A DNA stretch of 64,000 nucleotides. Origin: JBJXGV01 sp046160485 (lineage in GTDB: Bacteria > Orphanbacterota > Orphanbacteria > JBJXGV01). The notes beneath the pieces are model-generated. The model saw nothing but the letters and a program-made list of their open reading frames with translations, ran no database searches and was not told the DNA's origin. Positions 24,901 through 33,129 of the stretch are shown piece by piece. Positions within the stretch are counted from its first letter, which is position 1. Each line of letters starts with the position of its first letter. The stretch lies in assembly GCA_046160485.1 (NCBI GenBank), contig JBJXGV010000002.1, positions 186,001-250,000 of the forward strand, given 5' to 3'. Made by a program: the position numbers and the translations under genes.

Positions 24901-27900
24901 CGCGTTCTCGACGCGGAACCCCAGGAGGCGATCCGCCACGTAGCCGTTGGCGGGCACCGTGACGTCCAGGACGAGCATGTCCGTTTCGCCCGGCGGCGCC
25001 GAGCGCGGCGCAGCTCCGTGATTCGTGATCGATGCGGCGGTCATACCGGCGACCGGCACGAGCGGCGTGCTCGCCAGCGGGAAATTGCCTTCGATGGAGA
25101 CGGCTTGCGCGAAGTCGAGATCTGCCGGGCCGGGGATCGCGAGGCTTAGCGAATCGCCGTCGTGCGCGCGCAGCGACACATTGCCGACGACGACGAAATA
25201 CGCGCTTTGCCCCGGCGCGATCACGACCGCCAGGTCCTCGAAGGAGATCTCGCCGCCAGAGAGCGCGCCGGTCGCGATCGGCGGTTCGCCGGCGTCGATC
25301 GCGCCGTTCTCGTTCTGGTCGAAACAGAGCGCCACCTTATCGAGCAGCGAGTCGCCGCGCGCCGGATCGAGGAGCACGGTGTTCGCCACGAATCGGATCG
25401 ACGAGACGGTCCGCGGCGTCGAGTAGGTGTTCGCGAGGATGAACGCGGCGAGCCCGATATCCGAGCCGCCCTGCGGGAGGCTCTCGGTATCCAGGTCGAG
25501 GGAGAGGGCGATGATGCGATCGAAGAGCGCGATGGTGAGCGGCCCGCCGCCCTCGACGGCGTCGTCGAGCGGACCGTCGTTGCCGGAGCGCACCGTCACA
25601 GCGTTCTCGCCCGCGGGGATTTCGAGCGCGATCGTCGCGCCCGTCGTCGCCGAGTCAGCGATCGTCACGAGCGCCGCAAGACGCAAACCTTCGCTGGGAA
25701 TCGGCACGCTCATTCCGGTGCGCACCCAGCGCGCGCCGGTCCACGCCATTTCGCCGATCGTGCTGTCGCTTGCGCCCGCGGCACTCTCCGCGGAAGCTCC
25801 CGCGTCCGCGGCGCGCCGCACGAGAGTAACGCTTCGCACATCCGAGCCCGCCTGGGCCGTGCCGTCGAGCGCGATCGCAAGCGCGGTGAGCGTGTCAGGC
25901 TGATACCCGTTCGGCGGAATCGTGACGTCGAGCGCCGTGACGAGCGATTCCCCCGTGGTTACGGATCTCGGGGCGATGGGCGTGACGCCGAACTGCGCGG
26001 CGGTGGACCCGTCGACGGCGAGCCGCCCGGACGGGTTTACAGGGAAGACGCCGTCGATCGTCGCTGACGGCGTGAAGGCGATGTCGGCCGCCGCGGCAAG
26101 CGCGAGGTCGAGCGAGTCGCCGTCGCGGGCGCCAGCGGCGACGTCGATCGCGGCGATGAGGCGCACCGCCTCCTCGGACCCGATCGCGAGCGACAGTCCC
26201 GTCACGGTCGCCTTGCCGTTCGTGAACGTGCGCTCCGCGAGGAGGGAGTCCGTCACGGAGAGGATTCCGTCCGCGTCGCGGTCCCACACGATGCCGACGC
26301 GCGCGATCTCGGCGTCGCGCTGCGCCACTGTGCCGGGCCCGGCAGTCAGGTTGCTGATCGAAAGCGTCGTGAGCGTCCTCGAATCGGGATAACCGTTCTC
26401 GATGTCGAACGCGAGCGCCGGGACGTTCGTTTCTCCCGGCCGCACCGCGCCGCCGGCCACGGGCGCGGCCGTGACGGTCACGTACGGCGGCAGCACGGTC
26501 ACCTCGTTCCGCTCCTCGGTGATGAGCGTCTCGGCGTACGCCTTTCCGTTCGAATCGATTCCGATGGCGATGAGCGTGAGCGGGTAGATCCCCGCGGTCA
26601 TCGACGCCGGAATGGGCGACGTGTCGAAGTTGATCTCTGCGGCGGACGCGTCGCGCGGCAGGCTCAGCGGCGCCGCGAGCGGCGCGGTGTACGATGCGCC
26701 GCCGTCGGAGAAGATGAGGCGCGTCGCCGCCGGATCGAGATCGACCGAGACGCCTCCGTCGTTCCAGCCGCGGAGCGCGAGCGATACGCCGCTCGCACCT
26801 CGCCGCAGGCGGCGCGGCCAAACGGTGTTCTCGACGTCGACGAGCTTGGGCGGCGCCTCGACGAGCCATTCATCTGTGACGTCGGCGTCCGCGTCGATCT
26901 GCGAAGCGCCGCCGCCGCCGGTCGCCAGAAGCGACGCGTCGAGGACGACGCGCATCCCCGCGGTGAGCGCGGGCGCAAGCGACACCGTCACCGTGAGCGC
27001 GGAGTCGGCGCCCGCCGGGACGCTCGCCGGCGCGCTGACGCTCTGCACGAATACGCCGCCCGCGATCGGCGCTCCCAACGAGTCGCGCGGCTCGATCGTC
27101 GGCGTGAAACTGGTGAGCGCGGACGACGATCCGTTCTGGAATCGCAGTGTGAGCGCGAGCCCCGATTGCCCCTCGGTGACCGTGGCGCGCGGCGAGTCGA
27201 CGGAGAGGAGGCGCAGAGCGCCCGGCTCGGCGACGGTGACCGCCGCGGTGTCCGCCACGCTCCCAAGCGACGCGATAACCGACGCGTTCCCGACGCTCGC
27301 TGCCGTGAAGAGCCCCGTGGCGTTGACGGTCCCGGCGGAACCCGTGGCGCTCCACGACGGGGTTCCGCTCGCCGTGTTCCCATCCGCGTCCAGCACGCTC
27401 GCGGTGAACTGCCGCGTCGCTCCGAGGAGAACGAGCGCCGAGCTCGGGCTCACGGTGAGCGACGCGGCCGCGCCGGGCGCCACCGTGATCGTGGGGGAGT
27501 CGCCGCTGACGCTCCCCGCGGTGGCGCGCGCGAATCCGGCGCCCGGTGTCTCGGGATCGAACAGACCCGTCGTCGCGCCGATCGTGCCGATGCCGCCGCC
27601 GACGCTCCACGCGATCGCTCCCGCGGCGACGGAATTGCCATCCGCGTCGACCGGAGCCGCGGTGAAGACGAGCGTCGTGTCGGTGGTGATGCTCAGCGGC
27701 CCAGGCGCGACTCCAATCGACGCGAGCGCGCCCGCGCTCACCGTGATGACGCCTGTCGTGTCGGCGAGCGCGAAGGGGCCGGCGATGCGAACGCGCGCGG
27801 CGCCGGCGAGCGCGAAGTCCGCGAACACTTCAACCGCGGGGCCGCCGTCGATCGCGATGACGCCCGAGGCTCCGAGGACGCTCCAGACGCACGCGACCGG

Positions 27901-30900
27901 CCCGAGCGGCTCGTTCGCCGCGCCGTAGCCGAGCGCCTGCATGCGCCGTCCGTCGGCATCGGCGGTGAGCGCAAGGTCGCCGATCGGCGCGCCGCTCGAA
28001 TCGGCGATCTCGATGCGCGCGAGCGCCCCGGCCGAGATGATCGTCACGGACGCCGCCGCGTTGAACCCGCCGTATGAGGCGCTCACGCTGTAGTTCGGCG
28101 GCGAGAGATTGTTCCCGGCGGTGTAGACGCCGCTCCCCGTGATCGACCCGCTCGGGTCATTCGTCGACCACGCCACCGCGCTCTGCGGAATCGCGACCGA
28201 GTTCGAGTCGGCGTCGCGGCCGCGCATCGTAAACAGCGTCGTGTCGCCGGGGCTTACGGTGACGGCGGCGGGCGACAGCGTCGCGCCCGCAAGCCGTCCC
28301 GCGACGACCGTGACATCGGCGGAGTCGGCGGGCACGGCCCCCCCGTTGGATGCGACGACGCGGCCGGAGCCTGTGCGCCGCGCGTCGAAGAGGCCGCCCG
28401 GCGTGATCGTTCCGATCGAGCCGATCACGCTCCACGAAGGAACGAACGTTGCGATCGCGTTACCGTCGAGATCGGTTCCCGTCGCCGAGAAGAGGAGAGT
28501 CGAATCGGCCGAGAGCGCCGCGCTCGCCGGCGTGATCGTCACGATCCCGAGCGCACCCGGAGTTACGGCCACGCGCGAGGAATCGGAGACGATCGCTGCG
28601 AGCGGCTGCGGCTCCGGCTCCGTCGGCGCCCCCGCTTGCGAAGCGCCGGGCGTCTGCTCGATGCTCGTGACGGCGGGGAGCGTCGACGCGATCACCCATC
28701 CCAGCCCGGCGGTCGTCGGCGTGAAGACACCGGACGCGATCGACCCGACGCCGCCGGCGACCGACCAATTGATCGCGCCGGAGGTCACGTTTCCATCGGC
28801 GTCGCGCAACGTCGCGCCGAACGTCGCGGTCGAGTCGGCACTGACGCTCACCGAGTCGGGCGACAGCACGATGCTCGCCGGCGCTCCCGGCGTGACGGTG
28901 ACCGCGGCTGTTCCGGTCGCCGCGCCGGCCGTCGCACGCACGCTGCCCGAACCCGCAACCGTCGCCGTGAAGAGCCCGCCCGCGTTGATCGAGCCGATCC
29001 CACCGAGAACGCTCCACGTCACACCCGTCGCGACGACGTTGCCGTCGGCGTCGCGGACGACCGCGGCGAACTGCCGCGTCGAATCCGCGGAGATGTTCGC
29101 CGACGCGGGGGAGATCGTGACGGACGCGGGCGCGCCCGCCGACACGCGTACGCCCGCCGAATCGGCGAGCCCGAGATACGTCGCAGTCACGCGCCCGTTC
29201 CCCGTCGTCGTCGGCGTGAAGAGCCCGGTCGAGTTGATCGTCCCGATCGAACCGATGACGCCCCACGACGGCTCGACCGTGCTCGTGCCGCCTATGACAT
29301 CGGTGACCGTCGCGGCGAAGTCGAGCGTCGAGTCGGCGGAGACGGCCGCCGAGTCGGGCGTGACGCGCAGCGAGAGAAGGCCGGGCGGGTTGACGACTAC
29401 GTCCCATGAGTTCGCGTCGCTCGTGACGAGGTTCGCGCTCCCTTCGACGCACGCGACCGCGGGGCTAACCGTGCTCGCGTCGTCGACGGTCGACGTCACC
29501 GCGGACGTCGGGGAGTCATACGCCGCGGGTGCTGTCGCGGAGAAGGAAACCTCGATCCGCGCCGAGCCGGTGACGGGTGACGCGAATCTGATCCGCACCG
29601 CGGTGGAGTCGGATGTGTTCGTGAACGCGCGCGGCAGAAGATCCACGGTGACCGCGCTCACGCTGCCGAGCGCGAACCCCGGCGGCAGCGCGATCGCGAC
29701 GCTATCGACCCCCGTGCTCTGCGTCGAAGCGAACGTCAGGATCGAGTACGTGTAGCTCGTCGAGCTGCCGGCGGAGGCGGCGTTGGGCGTGATCTCGGCC
29801 CGCGCCGAGTCGACCGCCGATGTGGTGTTGCCGTTGGGCGTGATGTAGAGCGTCAAGCGCGGGTTGAGCGTCGGGTTGCTGGCATCGCTGGATTGGAATT
29901 CGCGCAGGTTCCCCGCGCCCGCGGACTCGGAGGTGATCTTGAGGATGGCGCCGTAGTTGGTTGACGCGGAATCGCGCCACGCGGTGACGAGGTCGGTGAC
30001 TTCCCACGACTGCCACGTGCCCGCCGCGCCGGGAACGGGTTCGGAGGCCGCTGGCGCGGCGGCGAAGTCGCCGCCCCACGAAAGCCACGACAGGAACCCG
30101 TTCGTCGAGGTCCAGCTCGCTCCGTTGAACGTTAGAGTCCCGAGGCCCGTCCCTTCCGTCCACGAGCGGGTCACGCGATGCACGGAAACCGAGGTCGTCT
30201 CGGCGCCCGCGGTCGATTGGATGTGCAGATCGAGCGTGGCTCGGTCGATGCGGTCCGCCGCGGGAATCGACGAGACGTCGAAGCGGAGGAGCGAGCGGCT
30301 CAGCGTGGCTTGGTCCGCGACGGAGAGCACCGGACTGCGCCCGTAGTTCCTGAGCGCGTCGCCTCCGCTGCGGATGAACGCGTCGACCCCGGCCGCAGCG
30401 CTCGCCGGCTGCAGCACCGTGATCTGCGACGACGCCGGCGTGTAGTCGACGGTGACTCGCGGTCGTCGGGACGCTTGGTTGGCGTCGTTCGACGAGAAGC
30501 TCCGCTCCACGCTCGACGCGTCGTTCGCCTCCTGCGCGATCTTCAGCACGAATCCGTAGTTCGAATCCGCTCCCGCGACCCACTGCGCGACGAGCGAGGT
30601 GACGTCCCAGAGATACCGGACGTTCTTAATCTCCGGAACGGAGACGGTCGACGCGGCGATCGAATCGAAGTCGCCTCCTGGGTACTTCCAAGGCTGTGCC
30701 GCGCTCGCGCGATACCATGTCGCGCCGTCGCTCACCGGCGCGCCGTCGCCCGCGCCTTCCACCCACGTGCGCTGCGCAGCATGCACGCTGATGTCGGCAT
30801 CGACGCCGTTCGGCCCGCTGAAGTTCTCGAGGTAGAGATCGAGTTTCGCCGAGTTGATCTGAGAACCGGGCGGGATCGCGCCGAAGTCGAACCGGATGAG

Positions 30901-31191
30901 CGCGCGGCGGAATTGGTCCTTGTCTGCGACGATCAGCTCGTCCGACGCGCCGTAGTTCTTCGCGCTGTCTTGGCCACCCGCGACGAAGCCGTCGTCGGCG
31001 AGACTCTGTGCCGGCTCGATGACGAGCGTCACGGCGTGGGCGTCACGCGCGCGCAGCGCGGCGATCGCGACGGCTGCGACGAGGATGCCCGCTCGAAGCG
31101 CGACACGGGCGCACGCCGCGGCCGGCTCGCCGAGTCTTCGCCGACTCTTGGCGGAATTGCAGTTTGCAATCGATGAGGCAACTGGGCGCAC
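21919..31191 (-). CDS. Giant multidomain surface protein: DNRLRE, Big-like repeats, CARDB, FlgD-Ig sorting domain
   Basis: About 3,090 residues. A GTG start at 31191 (GGGGGA four bases upstream) gives a long n-region, then a signal core ILVAAVAIAALRARDAHA. Residues 54-250 and 254-454 are two DNRLRE-type domains (ALIRFDFGAIPPGSQI; SLLRFDVSSIPAADRI). About 600-1320 hold Ig-like Big_2-type repeats built on SADST..F.A...DADGN..... About 1400-2900 hold long beta repeats with CARDB-like segments (LDLVATVRNAGNETID). The last 95 residues are a FlgD-Ig/type IX-like sorting domain (SNYPNPFAAG, AIAWDGRNADGETVLSGVYL). Asp/Ser-rich, almost no Cys. Probably an extended adhesin or stalk. The exact start is uncertain; the open frame continues 195 bases further upstream. 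Confidence 0.82.
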   Translation of the reverse strand: MRPVASSIANCNSAKSRRRLGEPAAACARVALRAGILVAAVAIAALRARDAHAVTLVIEPAQSLADDGFVAGGQDSAKNYGASDELIVADKDQFRRALIRFDFGAIPPGSQINSAKLDLYLENFSGPNGVDADISVHAAQRTWVEGAGDGAPVSDGATWYRASAAQPWKYPGGDFDSIAASTVSVPEIKNVRYLWDVTSLVAQWVAGADSNYGFVLKIAQEANDASSVERSFSSNDANQASRRPRVTVDYTPASSQITVLQPASAAAGVDAFIRSGGDALRNYGRSPVLSVADQATLSRSLLRFDVSSIPAADRIDRATLDLHIQSTAGAETTSVSVHRVTRSWTEGTGLGTLTFNGASWTSTNGFLSWLSWGGDFAAAPAASEPVPGAAGTWQSWEVTDLVTAWRDSASTNYGAILKITSESAGAGNLREFQSSDASNPTLNPRLTLYITPNGNTTSAVDSARAEITPNAASAGSSTSYTYSILTFASTQSTGVDSVAIALPPGFALGSVSAVTVDLLPRAFTNTSDSTAVRIRFASPVTGSARIEVSFSATAPAAYDSPTSAVTSTVDDASTVSPAVACVEGSANLVTSDANSWDVVVNPPGLLSLRVTPDSAAVSADSTLDFAATVTDVIGGTSTVEPSWGVIGSIGTINSTGLFTPTTTGNGRVTATYLGLADSAGVRVSAGAPASVTISPASANISADSTRQFAAVVRDADGNVVATGVTWSVLGGIGSINAGGLFTATVAGSGSVRATAGAATGTAAVTVTPGAPASIVLSPDSVSVSADSTATFGATLRDADGNVTSGAINWSVAGGVGSIASGVFTPTTAGLGWVIASTLPAVTSIEQTPGASQAGAPTEPEPQPLAAIVSDSSRVAVTPGALGIVTITPASAALSADSTLLFSATGTDLDGNAIATFVPSWSVIGSIGTITPGGLFDARRTGSGRVVASNGGAVPADSADVTVVAGRLAGATLSPAAVTVSPGDTTLFTMRGRDADSNSVAIPQSAVAWSTNDPSGSITGSGVYTAGNNLSPPNYSVSASYGGFNAAASVTIISAGALARIEIADSSGAPIGDLALTADADGRRMQALGYGAANEPLGPVACVWSVLGASGVIAIDGGPAVEVFADFALAGAARVRIAGPFALADTTGVITVSAGALASIGVAPGPLSITTDTTLVFTAAPVDADGNSVAAGAIAWSVGGGIGTIGATTGLFDPETPGAGFARATAGSVSGDSPTITVAPGAAASLTVSPSSALVLLGATRQFTASVLDADGNTASGTPSWSATGSAGTVNATGLFTAASVGNASVIASLGSVADTAAVTVAEPGALRLLSVDSPRATVTEGQSGLALTLRFQNGSSSALTSFTPTIEPRDSLGAPIAGGVFVQSVSAPASVPAGADSALTVTVSLAPALTAGMRVVLDASLLATGGGGASQIDADADVTDEWLVEAPPKLVDVENTVWPRRLRRGASGVSLALRGWNDGGVSVDLDPAATRLIFSDGGASYTAPLAAPLSLPRDASAAEINFDTSPIPASMTAGIYPLTLIAIGIDSNGKAYAETLITEERNEVTVLPPYVTVTAAPVAGGAVRPGETNVPALAFDIENGYPDSRTLTTLSISNLTAGPGTVAQRDAEIARVGIVWDRDADGILSVTDSLLAERTFTNGKATVTGLSLAIGSEEAVRLIAAIDVAAGARDGDSLDLALAAAADIAFTPSATIDGVFPVNPSGRLAVDGSTAAQFGVTPIAPRSVTTGESLVTALDVTIPPNGYQPDTLTALAIALDGTAQAGSDVRSVTLVRRAADAGASAESAAGASDSTIGEMAWTGARWVRTGMSVPIPSEGLRLAALVTIADSATTGATIALEIPAGENAVTVRSGNDGPLDDAVEGGGPLTIALFDRIIALSLDLDTESLPQGGSDIGLAAFILANTYSTPRTVSSIRFVANTVLLDPARGDSLLDKVALCFDQNENGAIDAGEPPIATGALSGGEISFEDLAVVIAPGQSAYFVVVGNVSLRAHDGDSLSLAIPGPADLDFAQAVSIEGNFPLASTPLVPVAGMTAASITNHGAAPRSAPPGETDMLVLDVTVPANGYVADRLLGFRVENAGSASAPGDIAALNLYVDDGDGSFDTASDSLVDALSFVGSGWLIDALDIAVPLSGRRIFVAADVAAAPSDSATIILRVPRDGISVESTDDGPIDAPVENAFTQTLSTSPLLVSVAFENPSASVGQTLDLVATVRNAGNETIDAIVPTISAMAGTGASALVGGATPGSLSIPPSTTRTFTWRVRANAAGSATYTVVARGRGRTSEEDISSTPVAASPLSIVNPPVSVALFPTDLAPPTVSRGSVEVVPLSLTFAADGVTPYAPVEVRTLDLSFDDGAGRAVSIADLASRLSVREASTVFHTTSAVPAGSAVRLELDSPIVISPGDPVSVAIAIDVRADTRVAAFRLTVNAPLSTDVVDANSGVAVPLVLSSGAFPVRSSRTNVTARPTSVSMAIESIAPPAMNRGQEDVFVLGLRFASAGDTNVTADVRIHEVTLLVTDSLGEFIDSVFSDVTIEDGEIEYGDLSGFIPGGVIAAVSTPDGDARPILPLAKGIIRIPLTTPIVLPVNTNVPVQLRIDVLPGATAEYVRFELDGGDSTLLPQARDVATDTPIRVGLAAPFRGPAIRVATPASGLLATPIVLSDSAVYPGAAGVPLLSFSCRNPGDPSEADVALTAISLDVTDDFGAPQPTGRRLLSLSAFADGVPVGSVGVAESDASRARIPFTAPLLIAPGDSARIDVRTTIRGIAERGRLRASLGGDDLELRDANDLRLIVPVAGAAAFPFGSALITILAAPLDPIASFRDRAPVTAARGALAVPLGELVLVNPPAEGSGGVSLESIDFIISDSEGRTLDPASLFSATRVVDVRTTVSSHPADAMGSLIFPNSLVIAPGDSITLLFEGDLLGESAANAFRLTVADTGVTFASVIQGANPPRARAAAGHSFPFSTGLVGIASPRFAESLSNYPNPFAAGREETRFLFYMPEPGEIEIAIYTPLGEPVARIAPAGVTGAGMVPAIAWDGRNADGETVLSGVYLADVRVRFLSGRSESALRKVAVLR

Positions 31192-31374
31192 TGGTCCCCC
31201 GCACAGAAAACAGAGACATTCGAGCAGCCGTGACCAACTTCCGCCAAATCCGGCCAGCCGAGGTTGATCCTTCGCCGGTCCTGCGCATTTATCGAACCAC
31301 TGCGGGTTTGCCTTGAGGCGCGCGCCGCGTCGCGCGACTCCGCGTGCGATGGTCGCTTCGCCGCGGCGGCTTCG

Positions 31375-31404
31375 TTGACGCTCCAAAGCCGCGAATGCTA
31401 GATT
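31375..31404 (+). promoter_or_regulatory. Sigma70-type promoter of the vanZ-like/hisS/aspS/CHAT operon
   Basis: TTGACG, an 18-base spacer and TAGATT lie about 45 bases before the GTG of the VanZ-like gene. The 259-base gap from 31192 to 31450 also contains the upstream region of the leftward giant gene, where I see no clear promoter. Confidence 0.6.
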
Positions 31405-31450
31405 CCCCGAACCAACCTCCTCGACCCACCGTCACCCGGAGCCGCGACTC

Positions 31451-31867
31451 GTGAATCGAAGACTCTTCGCCTCTTACTGGCTGCCCGTCATCGCGTACGC
31501 CGCGCTCATCCTCGCGGTGTCGTCGATCCCGGGCTCGGCGCTCGCGAAGCTTCCGTTTTCGTTCTGGGACAAGAGCGCACACGTCGTCGAGTACGGAATC
31601 CTCAGTCTCCTCGCGGGGCGCGCGGTGCGCGCGACGTTCCCGGGCGAGGGGAGCAGCACGCGCGTGGCGCTCGCCGTGATCGCGGCCGTCGTCGCGTTCG
31701 GCGCGATCGACGAGATCTACCAGGGGACGCGCGGTCGCGACGCCGACATCCTCGATCTCGCGGCCGACGCCGCGGGTGCGACGCTCGCGCAGACGATTCA
31801 GACGGTTCGGGCGCGCGGCGCGCGCGGCCGCTGCTTGAGCGCGGCACGCGGGGAGAGCGGCGCGTGA
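31451..31867 (+). CDS. VanZ-like family membrane protein
   Basis: 138 residues with four hydrophobic segments (WLPVIAYAALILAVSSIPGS near residue 10; VALAVIAAVVAFGAIDEIYQ near residue 73). It has the VanZ-like signature: SSIPGS, then FWDKSAHVVEYGILSLL, then AIDEIYQGTRGRDADILDLA with the conserved Asp/Glu. These small inner-membrane proteins are widespread and their role is unclear apart from low-level teicoplanin resistance for VanZ itself. GTG start; its stop shares GTGA with the hisS start, so it is the first gene of a coupled operon. Confidence 0.83.
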   Translation: MNRRLFASYWLPVIAYAALILAVSSIPGSALAKLPFSFWDKSAHVVEYGILSLLAGRAVRATFPGEGSSTRVALAVIAAVVAFGAIDEIYQGTRGRDADILDLAADAAGATLAQTIQTVRARGARGRCLSAARGESGA

Positions 31868-33129
31868 AGTTCCAGGCGCCGAAGGGGACGCACGACATAC
31901 TTCCGGCGAACGCGGCGGCGTGGCAGCGACTCGAGTCGATCGTGCGCACGGCGATGCAGCGCTTCGGCTACGAGGAGATTCGCACGCCGATCTTCGAAGA
32001 CACCGCGCTCTTCGCGCGCTCCGTCGGCGAGACGACCGACATCGTAAAGAAGGAGATGTACACGTTCGCCGATCGCAAAGGGCGCAGCCTTACGCTGCGG
32101 CCGGAGGGAACGGCGCCGGTCGCGCGCGCGTTCGTCGAGCACCACCTCGGACGCGGCCACGATCTCGTGAAGCTCTTCTACATGGGGCCGATGTTTCGCT
32201 ACGAGCGGCCGCAGGCGGGGCGCTTCCGCCAGTTCCACCAGTTCGGCGCGGAGGCGATCGGCTCCGCAGATCCCGCGGTCGACGTCGACGTGATCATTCT
32301 CTTCTGCCGCGTGCTCGAAGCGGCGGGCATCAGCGGCGTGTCGGTGTCGCTCAACTCGGTCGGCGACGCGACGTGCCGGCCCGCGCGCATCGAGGCGATT
32401 CGCGCCGCGCTTCTGCCGCATCGCGCTGACCTCTGCGCCGATTGCCAAGATCGCCTCGATCGCAATCCGCTGCGCATACTCGACTGCAAGGTTCCGAAGT
32501 GCCGCGAGATTGCCGCGTCGATTCCGACGGGGCTCGAGTATCTCTGCGAGGCGTGCCGCGAACATTTGTCGCGCGTCGACGCGGGGCTTTCGGAGGCGGG
32601 GATCGCGCACCGCGTCGACACGTCGATCGTGCGCGGCCTCGATTACTACACGCGCACGGCGTTCGAGATTCATCACGGAGCGCTCGGCGCGCAGAGCGCG
32701 CTCGGCGGCGGCGGGCGCTACGACGGGCTCATCGGCGACGTCGGCGGCGCGGCGACACCGGGGATCGGATTCGCGGCGGGAATGGAGCGCATCTTGACGG
32801 TGCTCGGCGAGGGCGCGCGCGCGCCCGGGCCGCTCGCGGTCTTCGTGCCGCTCGGCGACGCCGAGGAGGCGGTCGCACGCCGCTTGATGTACGAAACGCG
32901 CCGCTTCGCGCACGCGGAGATCGCCGCGGGCGCCGGCGGCCTCGCGAAGAAACTGCGCGCCGCCGATCAGATGCGCGCGCGCTTCGCCGTGATCATCGGC
33001 GATGAAGAACGCGCGCGCGGCGAAGTGCTACTCAAAGAGATGTCGGGCGGCGAACAGAGCCGTCTTGCGGAAGCGATGCTTCTGGAGACACTCCGCGCCC
33101 GCGGCGAAGAGACACGGGAGGAAGAATGA
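31864..33129 (+). CDS. hisS: Histidine--tRNA ligase
   Basis: 421 residues, normal length for bacterial HisRS, cytoplasmic. Class II motifs are intact: motif 1 region GTHDILPANAAAWQRLE, motif 2 FYMGPMFRYERPQAGRFRQF near residue 110, histidine-binding motifs LDYYTRTAFEIHH near residue 262 and GGGRYDGL near residue 280, and motif 3 GIGFAAGMERIL near residue 302. A C-terminal anticodon-binding domain follows. It charges tRNA-His. GTG start overlaps the VanZ-like stop and its own stop overlaps the aspS start (ATGA). Confidence 0.97.
   Translation: MKFQAPKGTHDILPANAAAWQRLESIVRTAMQRFGYEEIRTPIFEDTALFARSVGETTDIVKKEMYTFADRKGRSLTLRPEGTAPVARAFVEHHLGRGHDLVKLFYMGPMFRYERPQAGRFRQFHQFGAEAIGSADPAVDVDVIILFCRVLEAAGISGVSVSLNSVGDATCRPARIEAIRAALLPHRADLCADCQDRLDRNPLRILDCKVPKCREIAASIPTGLEYLCEACREHLSRVDAGLSEAGIAHRVDTSIVRGLDYYTRTAFEIHHGALGAQSALGGGGRYDGLIGDVGGAATPGIGFAAGMERILTVLGEGARAPGPLAVFVPLGDAEEAVARRLMYETRRFAHAEIAAGAGGLAKKLRAADQMRARFAVIIGDEERARGEVLLKEMSGGEQSRLAEAMLLETLRARGEETREEE

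Noticed and set aside
31192..31320. Possible riboswitch upstream of the giant gene (GGCAAACC at 31305-31312 on the minus strand)
   Set aside because: The cyclic-di-GMP class I aptamer also needs a GGGACGCAAAGCC-like segment and a matching tetraloop receptor; neither is present.
31192..31386. N-terminal extension of the giant protein up to 31386
   Set aside because: The extra 65 codons have unlike composition (Cys, Phe, Trp rich) and precede a normal signal peptide; a GTG with a purine-rich site at 31191 is more plausible, though not certain.
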